DNA from: Flavobacterium sp.
GTDB taxonomy: Bacteria > Bacteroidota > Bacteroidia > Flavobacteriales > Flavobacteriaceae
Direction: 5' to 3'
Assembly: GCA_030591585.1 (NCBI GenBank)
Contig: JAUVAS010000021.1
Coordinates: 1 to 36,414 of the forward strand
DNA length: 36,414 bases
Shown: positions 15,598 to 25,102 of the stretch, one piece after another
How positions within the stretch are numbered: position 1 is the first letter of the stretch
How the letters are laid out: each line of letters begins with the position of its first letter
The notes under the pieces: generated by a model
The model's database searches: none
What the model was told of the DNA's origin: nothing
Seen by the model: the letters and a program-made list of their open reading frames with translations, nothing else
Position numbers and translations under genes: made by a program

Positions 15598-16105
15598 TTT
15601 GCTTTTTTTAAAAGTTTATAAAAATGTAGCTACTAAGTTACAATTGATACAAATTAAAGAAAATGATAAAAATCAGTATTGAAATTATTTATTTGAAATA
15701 TTAAGTATAATTTTTACGTCAATTCCAGCTTACTGCCAGTAATTTAAAATGGATATTGAAAAAGGACTACATAATACAAGTCTAGATAAGACCTCAACCT
15801 CCTCCTGAGAATCCTAACTAGGGAATTAATAGTATATTCATTTGAAAAAAGGCACCTTTTAGTTTTTTTGGGCACCTTAAATCCACCCCTTTTCACATCA
15901 TTTTGATTGATTTTAACTGAATTTACCCTCTCAAAACAAATTGGTGTTTTTGATTAAAAATCTTCCAATCCCTTTAAGTAAGACACTTAAGGTAATTATG
16001 TAATAAAACTTAATTTTAGGGTTCTAGTTTGGACGAGACTCGAGAACTCTCGCCTAAAGTGTTATTTATGTGTTAATTACAAATATAAATTTATTAAGCA
16101 CCCTT
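15598..16105. other. 508-base gap without a gene
   Basis: No ORF of coding character is seen. It contains tRNA-tail fragment B (16024-16055), a small hairpin TTAAGT-AAGAC-ACTTAA at 15974-15990 that could terminate the minus-strand gene ending at 16106, and a 13-base odd palindrome at 15730-15742. The rest shows nothing I can name. Confidence 0.5.
16024..16055 (-). repeat. tRNA-Asp tail fragment, copy B (short)
   Basis: TGGACGAGACTCGAGAACTC matches the T-arm and acceptor end of the tRNA-Asp at 36332-36405, again with the two-base GA insertion in the T-loop seen in copy A. The terminator and downstream module of the other copies are absent. Confidence 0.75.
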
Positions 16106-17614
16106 TTATAGGCTGCAATTTCCGTCAATGATGTCTTGTTCTGTTGGGTTATAGGCATTATCGTAAACCTCGTAAAGGGCTGGAGGATTACCATTTACAA
16201 ATAAATTCTCTAGACTACAGAAATTTGTTAAAACAGGGTTTAAATAAACCCTAAAGTGGTTTGTGGAAATTAAATTTTCTAATCCATCCAAATTCGTAAG
16301 TAAAATATTATGTGTAATTCTTAAATCATAAACATCATTTAGATTACTTAAAGCACTAAGGTCATTTAGAGTTTCATTATATCGTAAAGCAAAAATGTTT
16401 CCTATAGAACTAAGGTTTTGAAGACCATTAAGGTTTGTTAAAGAAGAATTAAATGTAATTGACAAGGAATTTGTTAAGGATGTAATTTGACTTAACCCTT
16501 CAAGATTATTTAATGAATTATTATTATGAATTTCTATACTACTTTGAATAGGATTTAAATTACTTAATCCATCTACATTTTGTAATAATTCATTTCCATC
16601 GATTGAAATTCCTAAACCCTGGTTTAATCCTACTTCAGTTAAACCACTTAAACCATCAATATTTAAAAGTGCATCATTATTTGCTAAGTCAAATTGACCT
16701 CCGATGGAGTTAATATTACTTAACCCATCTATATTAGATAAGGATGAAATTCCCTCAAGTAAAAATGTTCCTGAAACCTGGGTTATATTATTAAATGCAT
16801 CTACATTTAAAATAGCATCATTATATCTCAAATCAATTGAAGATACTGTCCCAGAAATATTATGCAATCCTTGTAAGGTTTGCAAGGAATTATTTTCATA
16901 AAAATATATAGCATTAAAAGACGTTAAACCGCTTAAGGCTTCTATACTTGTTAAAGAAGTATTATCACTAAAACTTAAAATATGTACTGAAGCTGTTAAA
17001 TTATTTAGCCCTTCTAAACTTATTAAATCTTGAGTATTTACAATCCCTAAACTACCTACCGATTCTAATGACATTAAAGGAGTTAAGTCAACAATATCAA
17101 CATCAACACCAAAATCTCCAATAGCTAATAGTCCAGTAATTTCTGTACAATTAGTGGCTCCAAATACGTTAACTTCTTCCTGAGTCAATAAATAAACATC
17201 TCCTTCACATATATTTACCTCATCAATATCATTAATACTTATGGTAATGGTTGAATTCTCAAATACAGAACCATTAGCAACTTTAACAATTCCAGAAATA
17301 GTAGGATTAATTTCAAAATTAAATAACGATTCATCATCTATGGTTAACTCTCCCGTATTACTATCTATTACAAAAGCTCCACTGGGTGTTTGTTCTGTGA
17401 TAGAGAAACTAACACTACCTTGATTTGTAGAGCCTGAAACTGTACCTATAACTTGTCCAGTAGTTGGATTTTCATCCATTGTATTAGAAAAATCTGCTGT
17501 TGTTACTGTTATTACTATAGGATCATCTGTAGTTTCACTATCACTACTACAAGAATTTAATCCTAAAACTAGAATTAATACAAGACTATAAAATGTAAAG
17601 TTTTTGATTTTCAT
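16106..17614 (-). CDS. Surface lipoprotein with cadherin-like and leucine-rich (L-domain-like) repeats
   Basis: The 502-residue lipoprotein has the lipobox VLGLNSC (Cys22). Residues about 33-130 are a cadherin-like domain (TADFSNTMDENPTTGQVIG to ITISINDIDE, with DxNxGEL in SNTGELTI). From about 165 to 480 it carries repeated units of the type SLEGLNNLT / NIDGLSNINSIGG / NLNGLQNLSSIG, about 22-24 residues apart, as in receptor L-domain or leucine-rich folds. There is no T9SS tail; the protein is presumably held by its lipid. It is 20 bases downstream of the first LRR T9SS gene. The role is likely adhesion or ligand binding at the surface; the ligand is unknown. Confidence 0.82.
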   Translation of the reverse strand: MKIKNFTFYSLVLILVLGLNSCSSDSETTDDPIVITVTTADFSNTMDENPTTGQVIGTVSGSTNQGSVSFSITEQTPSGAFVIDSNTGELTIDDESLFNFEINPTISGIVKVANGSVFENSTITISINDIDEVNICEGDVYLLTQEEVNVFGATNCTEITGLLAIGDFGVDVDIVDLTPLMSLESVGSLGIVNTQDLISLEGLNNLTASVHILSFSDNTSLTSIEALSGLTSFNAIYFYENNSLQTLQGLHNISGTVSSIDLRYNDAILNVDAFNNITQVSGTFLLEGISSLSNIDGLSNINSIGGQFDLANNDALLNIDGLSGLTEVGLNQGLGISIDGNELLQNVDGLSNLNPIQSSIEIHNNNSLNNLEGLSQITSLTNSLSITFNSSLTNLNGLQNLSSIGNIFALRYNETLNDLSALSNLNDVYDLRITHNILLTNLDGLENLISTNHFRVYLNPVLTNFCSLENLFVNGNPPALYEVYDNAYNPTEQDIIDGNCSL

Positions 17615-17634
17615 AAAATTTGGGATTATAATTA

Positions 17635-19479
17635 TTACTCTTTGATGAACTTTTTAGTATCTGTTTTGCTATCTAAAGAAACTTGAACAAAATACAATCC
17701 TTTAGTGAGCTGAGATACATCTACACTACTTTTAGAATCTTCCTTTATAAGCTGTCCTTGTAAATTGTATATTTTTATTATTTCAATTGGTTGCTGGGAT
17801 TCTATATTTAAAACATCTTTAGTTGGGTTTGGGTATATAGTAAAACTAATAAGGTTATTATCTTCTAAACCTAATATACATTCCTCACTATAACTTGCCC
17901 AATTATCCTTAAACCAATCAGGTGCATTATTAGCATAATTTTCATCATCTACCTGTATACAAAATAGCGCTGTATTTTCAACTGCATTGAAATTCGTAAT
18001 ATTTATATTATTGCCATTACTAATATTTAAACTAGTTAATTGATTTGCACTACAATCTAAGATTGTTAAATTTATAAAGTTTTGCACTCCTTCCATAGAA
18101 GATATATTATTATCACTAACATTCAATCCATAAACAGACTCAGCTTCACTCACTTGTATTTCTCCATCATCATTGGTGTCTGCGTCTGAATCAATAGTAC
18201 CATTACCATCTAAATCTGCACAATTAGTATTTACTAATGCATTTAAAAAATTAATGTCAGGGATGTATACAAATGGCTCTGGACAATTTTCACTATAACT
18301 AGTCCAATCATCTATACACCACCCAGTTATTATTGTTGGCTCTATTATACATTCCTGGGCATTAGAATATGCAACATCATCAACTTGAATACAAGATAAA
18401 CTAGGATTATTTAAAGAAGTTATTCTTGAAAAATTGGAATTATTCCCATTTTGTAAATTTAAACTCGTTAGTAAATTATCATCTACTTTAATATGAGTTA
18501 AATTGATATTCTGAGACAAATCTAAATGGGTAAGATGATTGTTTGAAACATATAAATATAATAGTTCTGAATTTTGACTAACATCTAAAGTTGAAATATT
18601 AGTTCCTCCAAACCCCAAATAATATAAATCAAGATTATTTGTCACATCTAATGTTGATATGTTAGCTCCTCCTCCTCTAATTTTTAATAATAAAAAATTT
18701 TGAGAAAAATCTATGCTGGTAATTGGATTACCTGAAAAATCTATATCTATCAAATTTAAATTTTGAGTTACATCTATTTCTGTTAGTAAATTATAATGAC
18801 AATACAAGTTGGTGAGATTTGAATGTTGTGTTATATCAAGACTTGATATCTGATTATTTGCAAAAAACAATACCTCTAATAATAAATTTTGAGTTATATT
18901 AATAGTTGAAATTTGATTATCTACAAAAGTTAAAGTTTTTAAATTAGTGTTTAGTGTAACATCTAATTCTGTTAATTGATTAGAAGAACATCTTAATAAT
19001 TCCAAATTTGGATTTTGAGTTAAATTAAGCTCACTTATTTCATTAACTGTACACCATAAAAAAGTTAAATTTGGATTTTGGCTTACATTTAAAATTGTTA
19101 TAAAATTACTTCTACAATTTAAATACTCAAGACTAGGTAGCTGGGTGACATCTAAGTTTTCTAATCCATTTATTTCACAATCTAACTTTTTCAGGTTTAT
19201 AAAACTTTCAATTCCTTCTAATGAATATATTAAATTTGGCAACCCTATTACAATAGGGTAACTCACATCTAACCATTCTACTGCTTCAGCCTCACTTACC
19301 TGTATCTCTCCATCATCATTGGTGTCTGCATCACTGTCTGCTATATCATCTCCATCTGTATCAACTACAGGGTAATTAACTAACATATCCTTAAAAATAG
19401 GGTCTGGAATATCTACAATTTGTGCATTACTATAAGTAAATACAAATAAGGTAATTAGGAGAAAATATAATTTTTTCAT
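17635..19479 (-). CDS. Leucine-rich repeat protein with T9SS sorting tail
   Basis: The 614-residue protein has a signal peptide ending YSNAQ, then an acidic Asp/Asn segment (about 38-62, DGDDIADSDADTNDDGEI) that looks like a calcium loop. LRR units of about 21 residues follow (LDVTQNPNLELLRCSSNQLT type) over about 93-350. A second acidic segment at about 421-443 repeats the DADTNDDGEIQVSEAE motif, followed by shorter LRRs. The C-terminal 70 residues begin ISFTIYPNPTKDVLNIES and end in the type A sorting signal for type IX secretion. The protein would be attached to or released at the cell surface. It starts five bases after its paralogue at 19485-20858. Confidence 0.9.
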   Translation of the reverse strand: MKKLYFLLITLFVFTYSNAQIVDIPDPIFKDMLVNYPVVDTDGDDIADSDADTNDDGEIQVSEAEAVEWLDVSYPIVIGLPNLIYSLEGIESFINLKKLDCEINGLENLDVTQLPSLEYLNCRSNFITILNVSQNPNLTFLWCTVNEISELNLTQNPNLELLRCSSNQLTELDVTLNTNLKTLTFVDNQISTINITQNLLLEVLFFANNQISSLDITQHSNLTNLYCHYNLLTEIDVTQNLNLIDIDFSGNPITSIDFSQNFLLLKIRGGGANISTLDVTNNLDLYYLGFGGTNISTLDVSQNSELLYLYVSNNHLTHLDLSQNINLTHIKVDDNLLTSLNLQNGNNSNFSRITSLNNPSLSCIQVDDVAYSNAQECIIEPTIITGWCIDDWTSYSENCPEPFVYIPDINFLNALVNTNCADLDGNGTIDSDADTNDDGEIQVSEAESVYGLNVSDNNISSMEGVQNFINLTILDCSANQLTSLNISNGNNINITNFNAVENTALFCIQVDDENYANNAPDWFKDNWASYSEECILGLEDNNLISFTIYPNPTKDVLNIESQQPIEIIKIYNLQGQLIKEDSKSSVDVSQLTKGLYFVQVSLDSKTDTKKFIKE

Positions 19480-19484
19480 AATAT

Positions 19485-20858
19485 CTAGTTCTTAATAAAT
19501 TTCTTAGTAATAGTTTTCCCATCTACCGTAACCTGCACAAAATACAATCCAGCAGTTAATTGAGAAACATTTACTCTGCTTTTAGAACTCTCTTTTATTA
19601 ATTGTCCTTGTAATGAGAATACTTTTACTGTTTCAATTAGTTCTTGAGATTCAATAAACAAAACATCTTGAGCTGGGTTGGGATATATAGAAAAATCAAT
19701 AAGGCTATTATCTTCTATACCTAATATACATTCTTCACTATAGCTTGCCCAGTCGTCTATACACCAGCCTGTAACATTATCTATATCACAAGTTGGGTAA
19801 GTAGCATTTTCATCGTCTACTTGAACACAGACAAGATTTGGATTATTATAAGAATGCATTCTTGTCATATTAGCATTGTTTCCATTTTTAACATTCAAAT
19901 TAGTTAAAAGATTTCCAGTACAATTTAATCTTATAAGATTTTCATTTTGAGACATATCCAAACTAGCAATCTCATTATTTGTACAACTAAAAAACTGAAG
20001 ATTAGCATTTTGAGATACATCTAAAAATGGCAATTGGTTATTCCCACAAGCAAAACTAGTAAGATTTTGGTTTTGGGTTATATTTAAGCTTATTAATTGA
20101 TTATCCCAACACCATAGTGTTTCGAGGCTTACGTTTTGAGTTATGTCTAGATTAGCTAATTGGTTAAAAGAACAATATAGACCTGTCAAATTTAAACTTT
20201 GGGTAATATCTATACTTGTTAATTGGTTTTCATAACACCATAAAGTAACAAGGTTTGTATTATTAGTCAAATCTAAGCTTGCTAATTGATTATAGTTACA
20301 TCTTAAATCTAAAAGATTTGGGTTTTGTGATAGATCTAAGTTTGTTAAATTATTGCCATCAATATCTAAGTAATCTAGGTTGATATTGTTTGTTAAATCA
20401 ATAGATTCCATTTGATTATTTCTACAGTTTAATATTTCTAAACTTAAGCATTGGGTTACATCTAAACTAGTTAGTTGGTTACTGGAACATGATATCTCAA
20501 ATAAACTAGAGTTTTGTGGCAATATTAGATTACTTATGTTACTTCCCCCACATTCTAATATTTGAAGATTATCATTTTGTGATAAATCTAAGTTGCTAAT
20601 ATTGTGGCTTAACACTTCTAAGGATTCTAGATTAATAAAGCTCCCAATTCCTTCTAAAGAAGAAATTATATATACAGGAGGTAAGCTTAAAGTCGTCACT
20701 ATTTCTGCTTCACTTACTTGGATTTCTCCATCATTATCTGTGTCTACACCTACTAAAATAAGAACAGCTTTAAAATTAGCATCTGGAATATCTACAATTT
20801 GTGCATTACTATAAATAAATACAAATAAGGTAATTAGGAGAATGTAAAGGTTTTTCAT
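19485..20858 (-). CDS. Leucine-rich repeat protein with T9SS sorting tail, paralogue
   Basis: The 457-residue protein resembles the neighbouring 614-residue one: a nearly identical signal peptide (LLITLFVFIYSNAQIVDIPD), one calcium-loop-like segment (DTDNDGEIQVSEAE, residues 39-52), LRR units over about 66-340 such as LDLTNNTNLVTLWCYENQLT, and a T9SS type A tail starting at IDFSIYPNPAQDVLFIES. It has one acidic segment and one LRR block where the paralogue has two of each. The two genes are separated by five bases and are probably one transcript made by tandem duplication. The function is inferred to be surface binding; the partner is unknown. Confidence 0.9.
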   Translation of the reverse strand: MKNLYILLITLFVFIYSNAQIVDIPDANFKAVLILVGVDTDNDGEIQVSEAEIVTTLSLPPVYIISSLEGIGSFINLESLEVLSHNISNLDLSQNDNLQILECGGSNISNLILPQNSSLFEISCSSNQLTSLDVTQCLSLEILNCRNNQMESIDLTNNINLDYLDIDGNNLTNLDLSQNPNLLDLRCNYNQLASLDLTNNTNLVTLWCYENQLTSIDITQSLNLTGLYCSFNQLANLDITQNVSLETLWCWDNQLISLNITQNQNLTSFACGNNQLPFLDVSQNANLQFFSCTNNEIASLDMSQNENLIRLNCTGNLLTNLNVKNGNNANMTRMHSYNNPNLVCVQVDDENATYPTCDIDNVTGWCIDDWASYSEECILGIEDNSLIDFSIYPNPAQDVLFIESQELIETVKVFSLQGQLIKESSKSRVNVSQLTAGLYFVQVTVDGKTITKKFIKN

Positions 20859-21080
20859 ATTAAGAATTTAGGTTCACAAAGACAACTATTAATACTATTT
20901 TGTCTGAATATTTAATTGTATAAATACCAGAACTTCTAGAGTTTAAAATATCTAGATAAAATTGATAAAACTATTGCTTACCATTAATTAGGGAGAATAC
21001 GAAAATAGTAATTTTTTTCTTACAATAAAAAATCCAATAAAATGATAATCTGTTACTCTTTTAAGAAGAAACGCCCAAAA
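20859..21080. other. Upstream region of the LRR pair
   Basis: No gene is seen. On the minus strand TATTTTCG at 21000-21007 is one mismatch from the TAnnTTTG box, with TTG 15 bases further upstream (21023-21025), a weak promoter candidate for the LRR pair. Confidence 0.35.
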
Positions 21081-21112
21081 ACAAAAAAAGCCTCTCCTGT
21101 ATGGAAAAGCTT
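21081..21112 (-). terminator. Rho-independent terminator within copy C
   Basis: On the minus strand AAGCTTTTCC-ATACA-GGAGAGGCTT, a 10-bp stem including G-U pairs, is followed by a T run. It matches the terminator downstream of the intact tRNA-Asp. Confidence 0.8.
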
Positions 21113-21244
21113 CTCATTAGTCTAATTTAGACTACTAGCCCTATTTAAAGGACTCAACACAAATCATTATTTCTCCCTTGTTTGAAAGAGATTCCTTCCT
21201 TCGAAGGAATTTGGTTGCGGCCTAAACGAGACCCGAACTCGTCA
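21081..21244 (-). repeat. tRNA-Asp tail repeat, copy C
   Basis: The minus strand reads a mutated T-arm and acceptor end (21217-21242, with several changes from the intact tRNA but no T-loop insertion). It then has the 14-bp palindrome (21196-21209), a shared module ending in GAGTCC, a small hairpin TAGTCTAA-TTTAGACTA, and the terminator (separate entry). It aligns with copies A and D along nearly all its length. Confidence 0.88.
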
Positions 21245-21259
21245 AGGTATACTAATAAG

Positions 21260-24200
21260 CTATTCCTTTATTATTCGTATTACAGCTTTTTTATCTATTG
21301 ATTCAATAATTACAAAATAAACCCCTGTGGCAGCTTCTAAATTCAGCTTAAGTATTTGACTTTCAGAATACGTATTGGATTGAATTAACTTCCCATTTAA
21401 ATCTTTTACTATTACACTTAATGTTTGGTAATTAGTTCGCATGTCTATTGAAAAATTCCCATCAGTAGGGTTTGGATAAATAATTGGCTCTGCACCAAAA
21501 GTGTTTTCAATAATTCCCAAAGTGGGTGTAACAATTATTCCATAATCTTCTACTTCGCCATCAAAACCTGTTTCACATGAAGTGGGATATGAATTATATT
21601 TTCCTGAGACCCTCATAATTGTAGTACCTTCTAAAGCGTCTTGAGGAACAGTTAAATTAAGAGGTGATAAACTTGTTGGTCCGTCTGGAGTATTTACCGC
21701 AGATCCCAAGTCGTATTCTTCATTTGGATCATCAAAATCTAAATCTTGATTCCAATCAATCCATGCTTTGGCATAAAGAGTATAATTTCCATCTGTATTT
21801 ACATTTACACCAAGGTCATAAGAGTTTTCAATCTCAAGGGTTGTAAAATAGGTATCTGAATAATCTGTATAAGGGTTTGTTTTTCCTGTTGAATTGAATA
21901 TTTCATTAAAATCGACTAATGTCACAGCGGTTGCATAATCCATATTTCCATATGATGTACAATGCGGACAATCATCTATCATGGTAATCATATTGACAAT
22001 TGTTTTAGAATCAGAATTTCCTTGAGCATCTATTACTGTTAAAGTAACATTATAATTTCCCTCAGCACCAAAAACGACAACAGGATTTCTTACCGAAGCG
22101 GAAGATATAGATAACGGTTCTGGAGTAATAACCCATTGCCAAGTAGCACCATCATGCTTTAGCATTGAATAACAATCAAATTGAACAGATTCCATAAGAC
22201 AACGTACTTCTTTAGCATATGTAATTGGTTGTGCAATCGGTAAAAATGAAGTATCTAGCATTTCTCTACCCCAAATTCCTCTTCCACCTGTTGCCAGCCT
22301 TAACTCTCCATTCCTATAGAAAGGGTTGATCTGAAAAGATTTTGCTACTAACGGCAAGTCGGAGGAATAATCAATCCAATTATTAGTGCTTGTATCCCAA
22401 TAAAGAATGCCATATTGTGATGTTAGATATACAATATCATCGGTTCCACCTTGATACATAATATCTGTTAAATTCTCCCCATCCAAATTACTCGTGGTTT
22501 TATTAATCCAAGAATCCCCTCCGTCTATTGAATTAAATACTTTATCTCCATTATCACCTCTAGGAGTGCAAATCCAAATATTATTTTCGTCCTCAGGGTG
22601 AACGGAAATTCTAAATCTTCTGTTATTTCCACTTGGATCACTTGTTGTTTGATTCCACGTTATTCCTCCATTTGTCGATTTCCATATTTTACAAGAATCC
22701 CAATAACCTCCATCTTGATTATATACGCAGTAAATTACATTAGGATTACTCCGTGAGATTTCCATTTCATAAACCTTTCCATTTGTCCCAGGAAATATAG
22801 ATATCACTTCAAAAGTGAGTCCTCCGTTAGTAGATTTATAAATTTTATTTTCAAGCCCTACATAGATATGGTCTGCATATCTAGGATCATAATAAACACC
22901 ACTACGCTCCGCTACACTATAAGATTCATTAGGACGAATAGGCAGACTTGGATTGGTAAATATCGCATCCCCAAATGTTTCAGGAATAGTTTTAACTGAA
23001 GTATTACTACTTGCATAATGAGTCCTAAATAATAATTTTCTGCTTTCAATAGGGTGAACATATCCTGAAGCTTCCTCTACTCCACCAATATTATAAGCTT
23101 TTCCTATTCCATAATTTTCATACCAGCCGCTTGTTCCATCATGATATTTTCCTCCAGTAAAGCTATCTTCGTTCCATCCAGTATTAAACCCCCAGAAATG
23201 GGCTGCTTGAATTCCCTTGTTTAATGCTACATGAGTCATTAATTCATCTTCAGAAAAATCTACCCCACCATCCGTTGCTACCCAAATCTCATTACCACTA
23301 ACTTCTATATCCTGTACATCCGCGTGTATATAATCTAAACGAGTAGAATTAGCTGCACCAATAGATTGATACGTAAGACCCCCATCACTAGACTCAGTTA
23401 ATCTTATAGTGGCTATCCATAATTTATCTGGATTTGTGGGACTTACTTCCATATCAAAATTGAAGAATCCTTGATGATAACCACCACCGTAGGCAGCTAC
23501 ATTCCAATCATCAGTACCATTAATAGCTCCATAGGGACCTCCATCCTGTCCCGTAGGGTTGATCCAATCATCCCCTTTATTTAAACTTTTATACACCCCT
23601 ATCCATCCTTGATCACCTTCTTTTGAATCACCTATTAAGCATACATAGACTAGATCTTGGGATGCAGGTGTCACTGCTATCTTTCCACCATAATCTATCG
23701 CATTTTCAAATTCAAAAGGGACATACCATTCATTATCTTTTAAAACCCAAGTAGCGCCATTATCATCACTCCTAAAAAGTTCACTTTTCTTTGCTGCAAC
23801 ATTCGATTTTAATAAATAGGCCGTTGTGTTATTAGTAGGATGAAAATCTATGTCCCAACAACCATCAGAAAAAACTTGTATCCAAGTTATTCCTCCATTA
23901 ATCGATTTAAATAATCCTTTAGAAGATGTATGGAAAATGATGTCATTATTTGATGGAGAATATTCGAACTCGTTTCCGGTTCCATCGGTATAATATCTTT
24001 CAATCCAAGTTGCTCCTCCATCAAGAGATTGATATATCCTTTTATTTGAAGAAACCAAAAAGTTATCTGAATCTGTAGGGTGAATTTTAACTGCTGAATT
24101 TCCTCCAGAAAACACTTCTCCTAAAGATATTAATGACCAATTGGCTGCTTTATCTATAGATTTATATACCCCTCCTGCTTCAGTACCGCAAATTAAAATA

Positions 24201-24679
24201 TCTGGATTTGATAAAGACTGATCTATAGTATAAATATTTTTATGCCAAGATATTGCCTGAGAATTATTGGCAGAAAAAGTTTCAAATGGACCCATAGGTA
24301 CCCAACCCACGTTAGATTCTGGGGTGTGGCTCGTATTATTTTGTTGATATTTTTCTTTTAGAAATTGATTGTTACTGTCTTCTTCCTCTTTACTAGATTG
24401 TTTAATAAAACCATCTTGATCTAATAGAGACTCTATTTGCATCATCCAATGCTTATGATTTTGGGTATGGATGTTTTTTACGAATTCATTATTTTTGTAA
24501 TATTGCTTAAACAAATCTTCTACTTCTCCAACATTCGGATTTTCAGAATACATTAACCTAGCCCATTCGGGAGTATTGCTATCAATTATGGGAATGGATT
24601 TAAAAAACTCCGAACTATTTTGACTATGAGTGTCTAGAATGGCTATAAGCATCAAAAACAGAAGTAAAGTGTATTTCAT
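21260..24679 (-). CDS. Large sortilin/BNR-repeat protein with PKD, GEVED and T9SS sorting domains
   Basis: The 1139-residue secreted protein starts at the ATG at 24679 (MKYTLLLFLMLIAILDTHSQ signal); a further in-frame start upstream at 24709 is unlikely. Residues about 123-806 form a VPS10/sortilin-type beta-propeller with many Asp-box-like units (for example SIDGGDSWINKT, SLDGGATWIERY, STNGGITWNQTT). About 826-896 is PKD-like, about 903-1045 is a GEVED domain ending DGEVEDYGI, and about 1066-1139 is a T9SS type A tail starting YPNPTDGNFSIDM. It is probably a cell-surface or released glycan- or protein-binding factor; catalysis is not shown by any residue. It is flanked by tail repeats C and D. 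A CAAACTTA (minus TAAGTTTG) at 24698-24705 may be its -7 box. Confidence 0.92.
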   Translation of the reverse strand: MKYTLLLFLMLIAILDTHSQNSSEFFKSIPIIDSNTPEWARLMYSENPNVGEVEDLFKQYYKNNEFVKNIHTQNHKHWMMQIESLLDQDGFIKQSSKEEEDSNNQFLKEKYQQNNTSHTPESNVGWVPMGPFETFSANNSQAISWHKNIYTIDQSLSNPDILICGTEAGGVYKSIDKAANWSLISLGEVFSGGNSAVKIHPTDSDNFLVSSNKRIYQSLDGGATWIERYYTDGTGNEFEYSPSNNDIIFHTSSKGLFKSINGGITWIQVFSDGCWDIDFHPTNNTTAYLLKSNVAAKKSELFRSDDNGATWVLKDNEWYVPFEFENAIDYGGKIAVTPASQDLVYVCLIGDSKEGDQGWIGVYKSLNKGDDWINPTGQDGGPYGAINGTDDWNVAAYGGGYHQGFFNFDMEVSPTNPDKLWIATIRLTESSDGGLTYQSIGAANSTRLDYIHADVQDIEVSGNEIWVATDGGVDFSEDELMTHVALNKGIQAAHFWGFNTGWNEDSFTGGKYHDGTSGWYENYGIGKAYNIGGVEEASGYVHPIESRKLLFRTHYASSNTSVKTIPETFGDAIFTNPSLPIRPNESYSVAERSGVYYDPRYADHIYVGLENKIYKSTNGGLTFEVISIFPGTNGKVYEMEISRSNPNVIYCVYNQDGGYWDSCKIWKSTNGGITWNQTTSDPSGNNRRFRISVHPEDENNIWICTPRGDNGDKVFNSIDGGDSWINKTTSNLDGENLTDIMYQGGTDDIVYLTSQYGILYWDTSTNNWIDYSSDLPLVAKSFQINPFYRNGELRLATGGRGIWGREMLDTSFLPIAQPITYAKEVRCLMESVQFDCYSMLKHDGATWQWVITPEPLSISSASVRNPVVVFGAEGNYNVTLTVIDAQGNSDSKTIVNMITMIDDCPHCTSYGNMDYATAVTLVDFNEIFNSTGKTNPYTDYSDTYFTTLEIENSYDLGVNVNTDGNYTLYAKAWIDWNQDLDFDDPNEEYDLGSAVNTPDGPTSLSPLNLTVPQDALEGTTIMRVSGKYNSYPTSCETGFDGEVEDYGIIVTPTLGIIENTFGAEPIIYPNPTDGNFSIDMRTNYQTLSVIVKDLNGKLIQSNTYSESQILKLNLEAATGVYFVIIESIDKKAVIRIIKE

Positions 24680-24810
24680 AGTTTTTATATTTGTGAACAA
24701 ACTTAACAAATAGGCATATAGAAAGCTATCTATTCGGATAATTTAATCATAAATACACTCATTCTATTTTAAACAACTTAATAGGTTGACGATTTTAATA
24801 AGAATCTCCC

Positions 24811-24846
24811 AAAAACAAAAAAAGCCTCTCCTGTATGGAAAAGCTT
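24811..24846 (-). terminator. Rho-independent terminator within copy D
   Basis: The same 10-bp stem and T run as in copies C and E (stem 24822-24831 with 24837-24846) lies on the minus strand. It would stop transcripts entering from the right. Confidence 0.8.
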
Positions 24847-24982
24847 TTCATTAGTCTAATTTAGACTACTAGCCCTATTTAAAAGGACTCAACACAAATC
24901 ATTACTCTCTCCCTTGTTTGAAAGAGATTCCTTCCTTCGAAGGAATTTAGTTGCGGTCTGGACGAGACTCTTGAACTCGCTA
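24811..24982 (-). repeat. tRNA-Asp tail repeat, copy D
   Basis: The minus strand shows the tRNA-Asp T-arm and acceptor end (24953-24980, with a TT insertion in the T-loop, otherwise matching the intact gene through GAACTCGC). It then has the 14-bp palindrome (24932-24945), the shared module and a full terminator. It is very similar to copy C and is the copy closest to the heme cluster. Confidence 0.9.
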
Positions 24983-25102
24983 TTAAGTGCTTAGGCACTA
25001 GGCAACAATAAGATTTAAATCTTATTATAACCTATTTACTCCTTAATGATCTTCTTAGTTAATAAACAGATACTACAAAATCCAGAGAATTTTACTTTAG
25101 CA
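24983..25102. other. Space between copy D and hemJ
   Basis: A perfect 20-bp AT-rich palindrome, AATAAGATTT and its complement (25007-25026), lies 77 bases past the hemJ stop. A short AGTGC-TTAG-GCACT hairpin precedes it. Either might contribute to transcript ends; neither has a clear T run. Confidence 0.35.

Noticed and set aside
17635-20858. Regularly spaced repeats suggesting a CRISPR array
   Set aside because: The period of about 63-66 bases is coding LRR sequence in an open frame with degenerate units; there are no identical repeats and unique spacers.
14183-24982. Tail repeats as integron attC sites
   Set aside because: GTTGAGT matches the GTTRRRY core once per copy, but no matching RYYYAAC partner is found at the right place and no integron integrase is present. 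Identity with a tRNA tail plus its terminator explains the repeats better.
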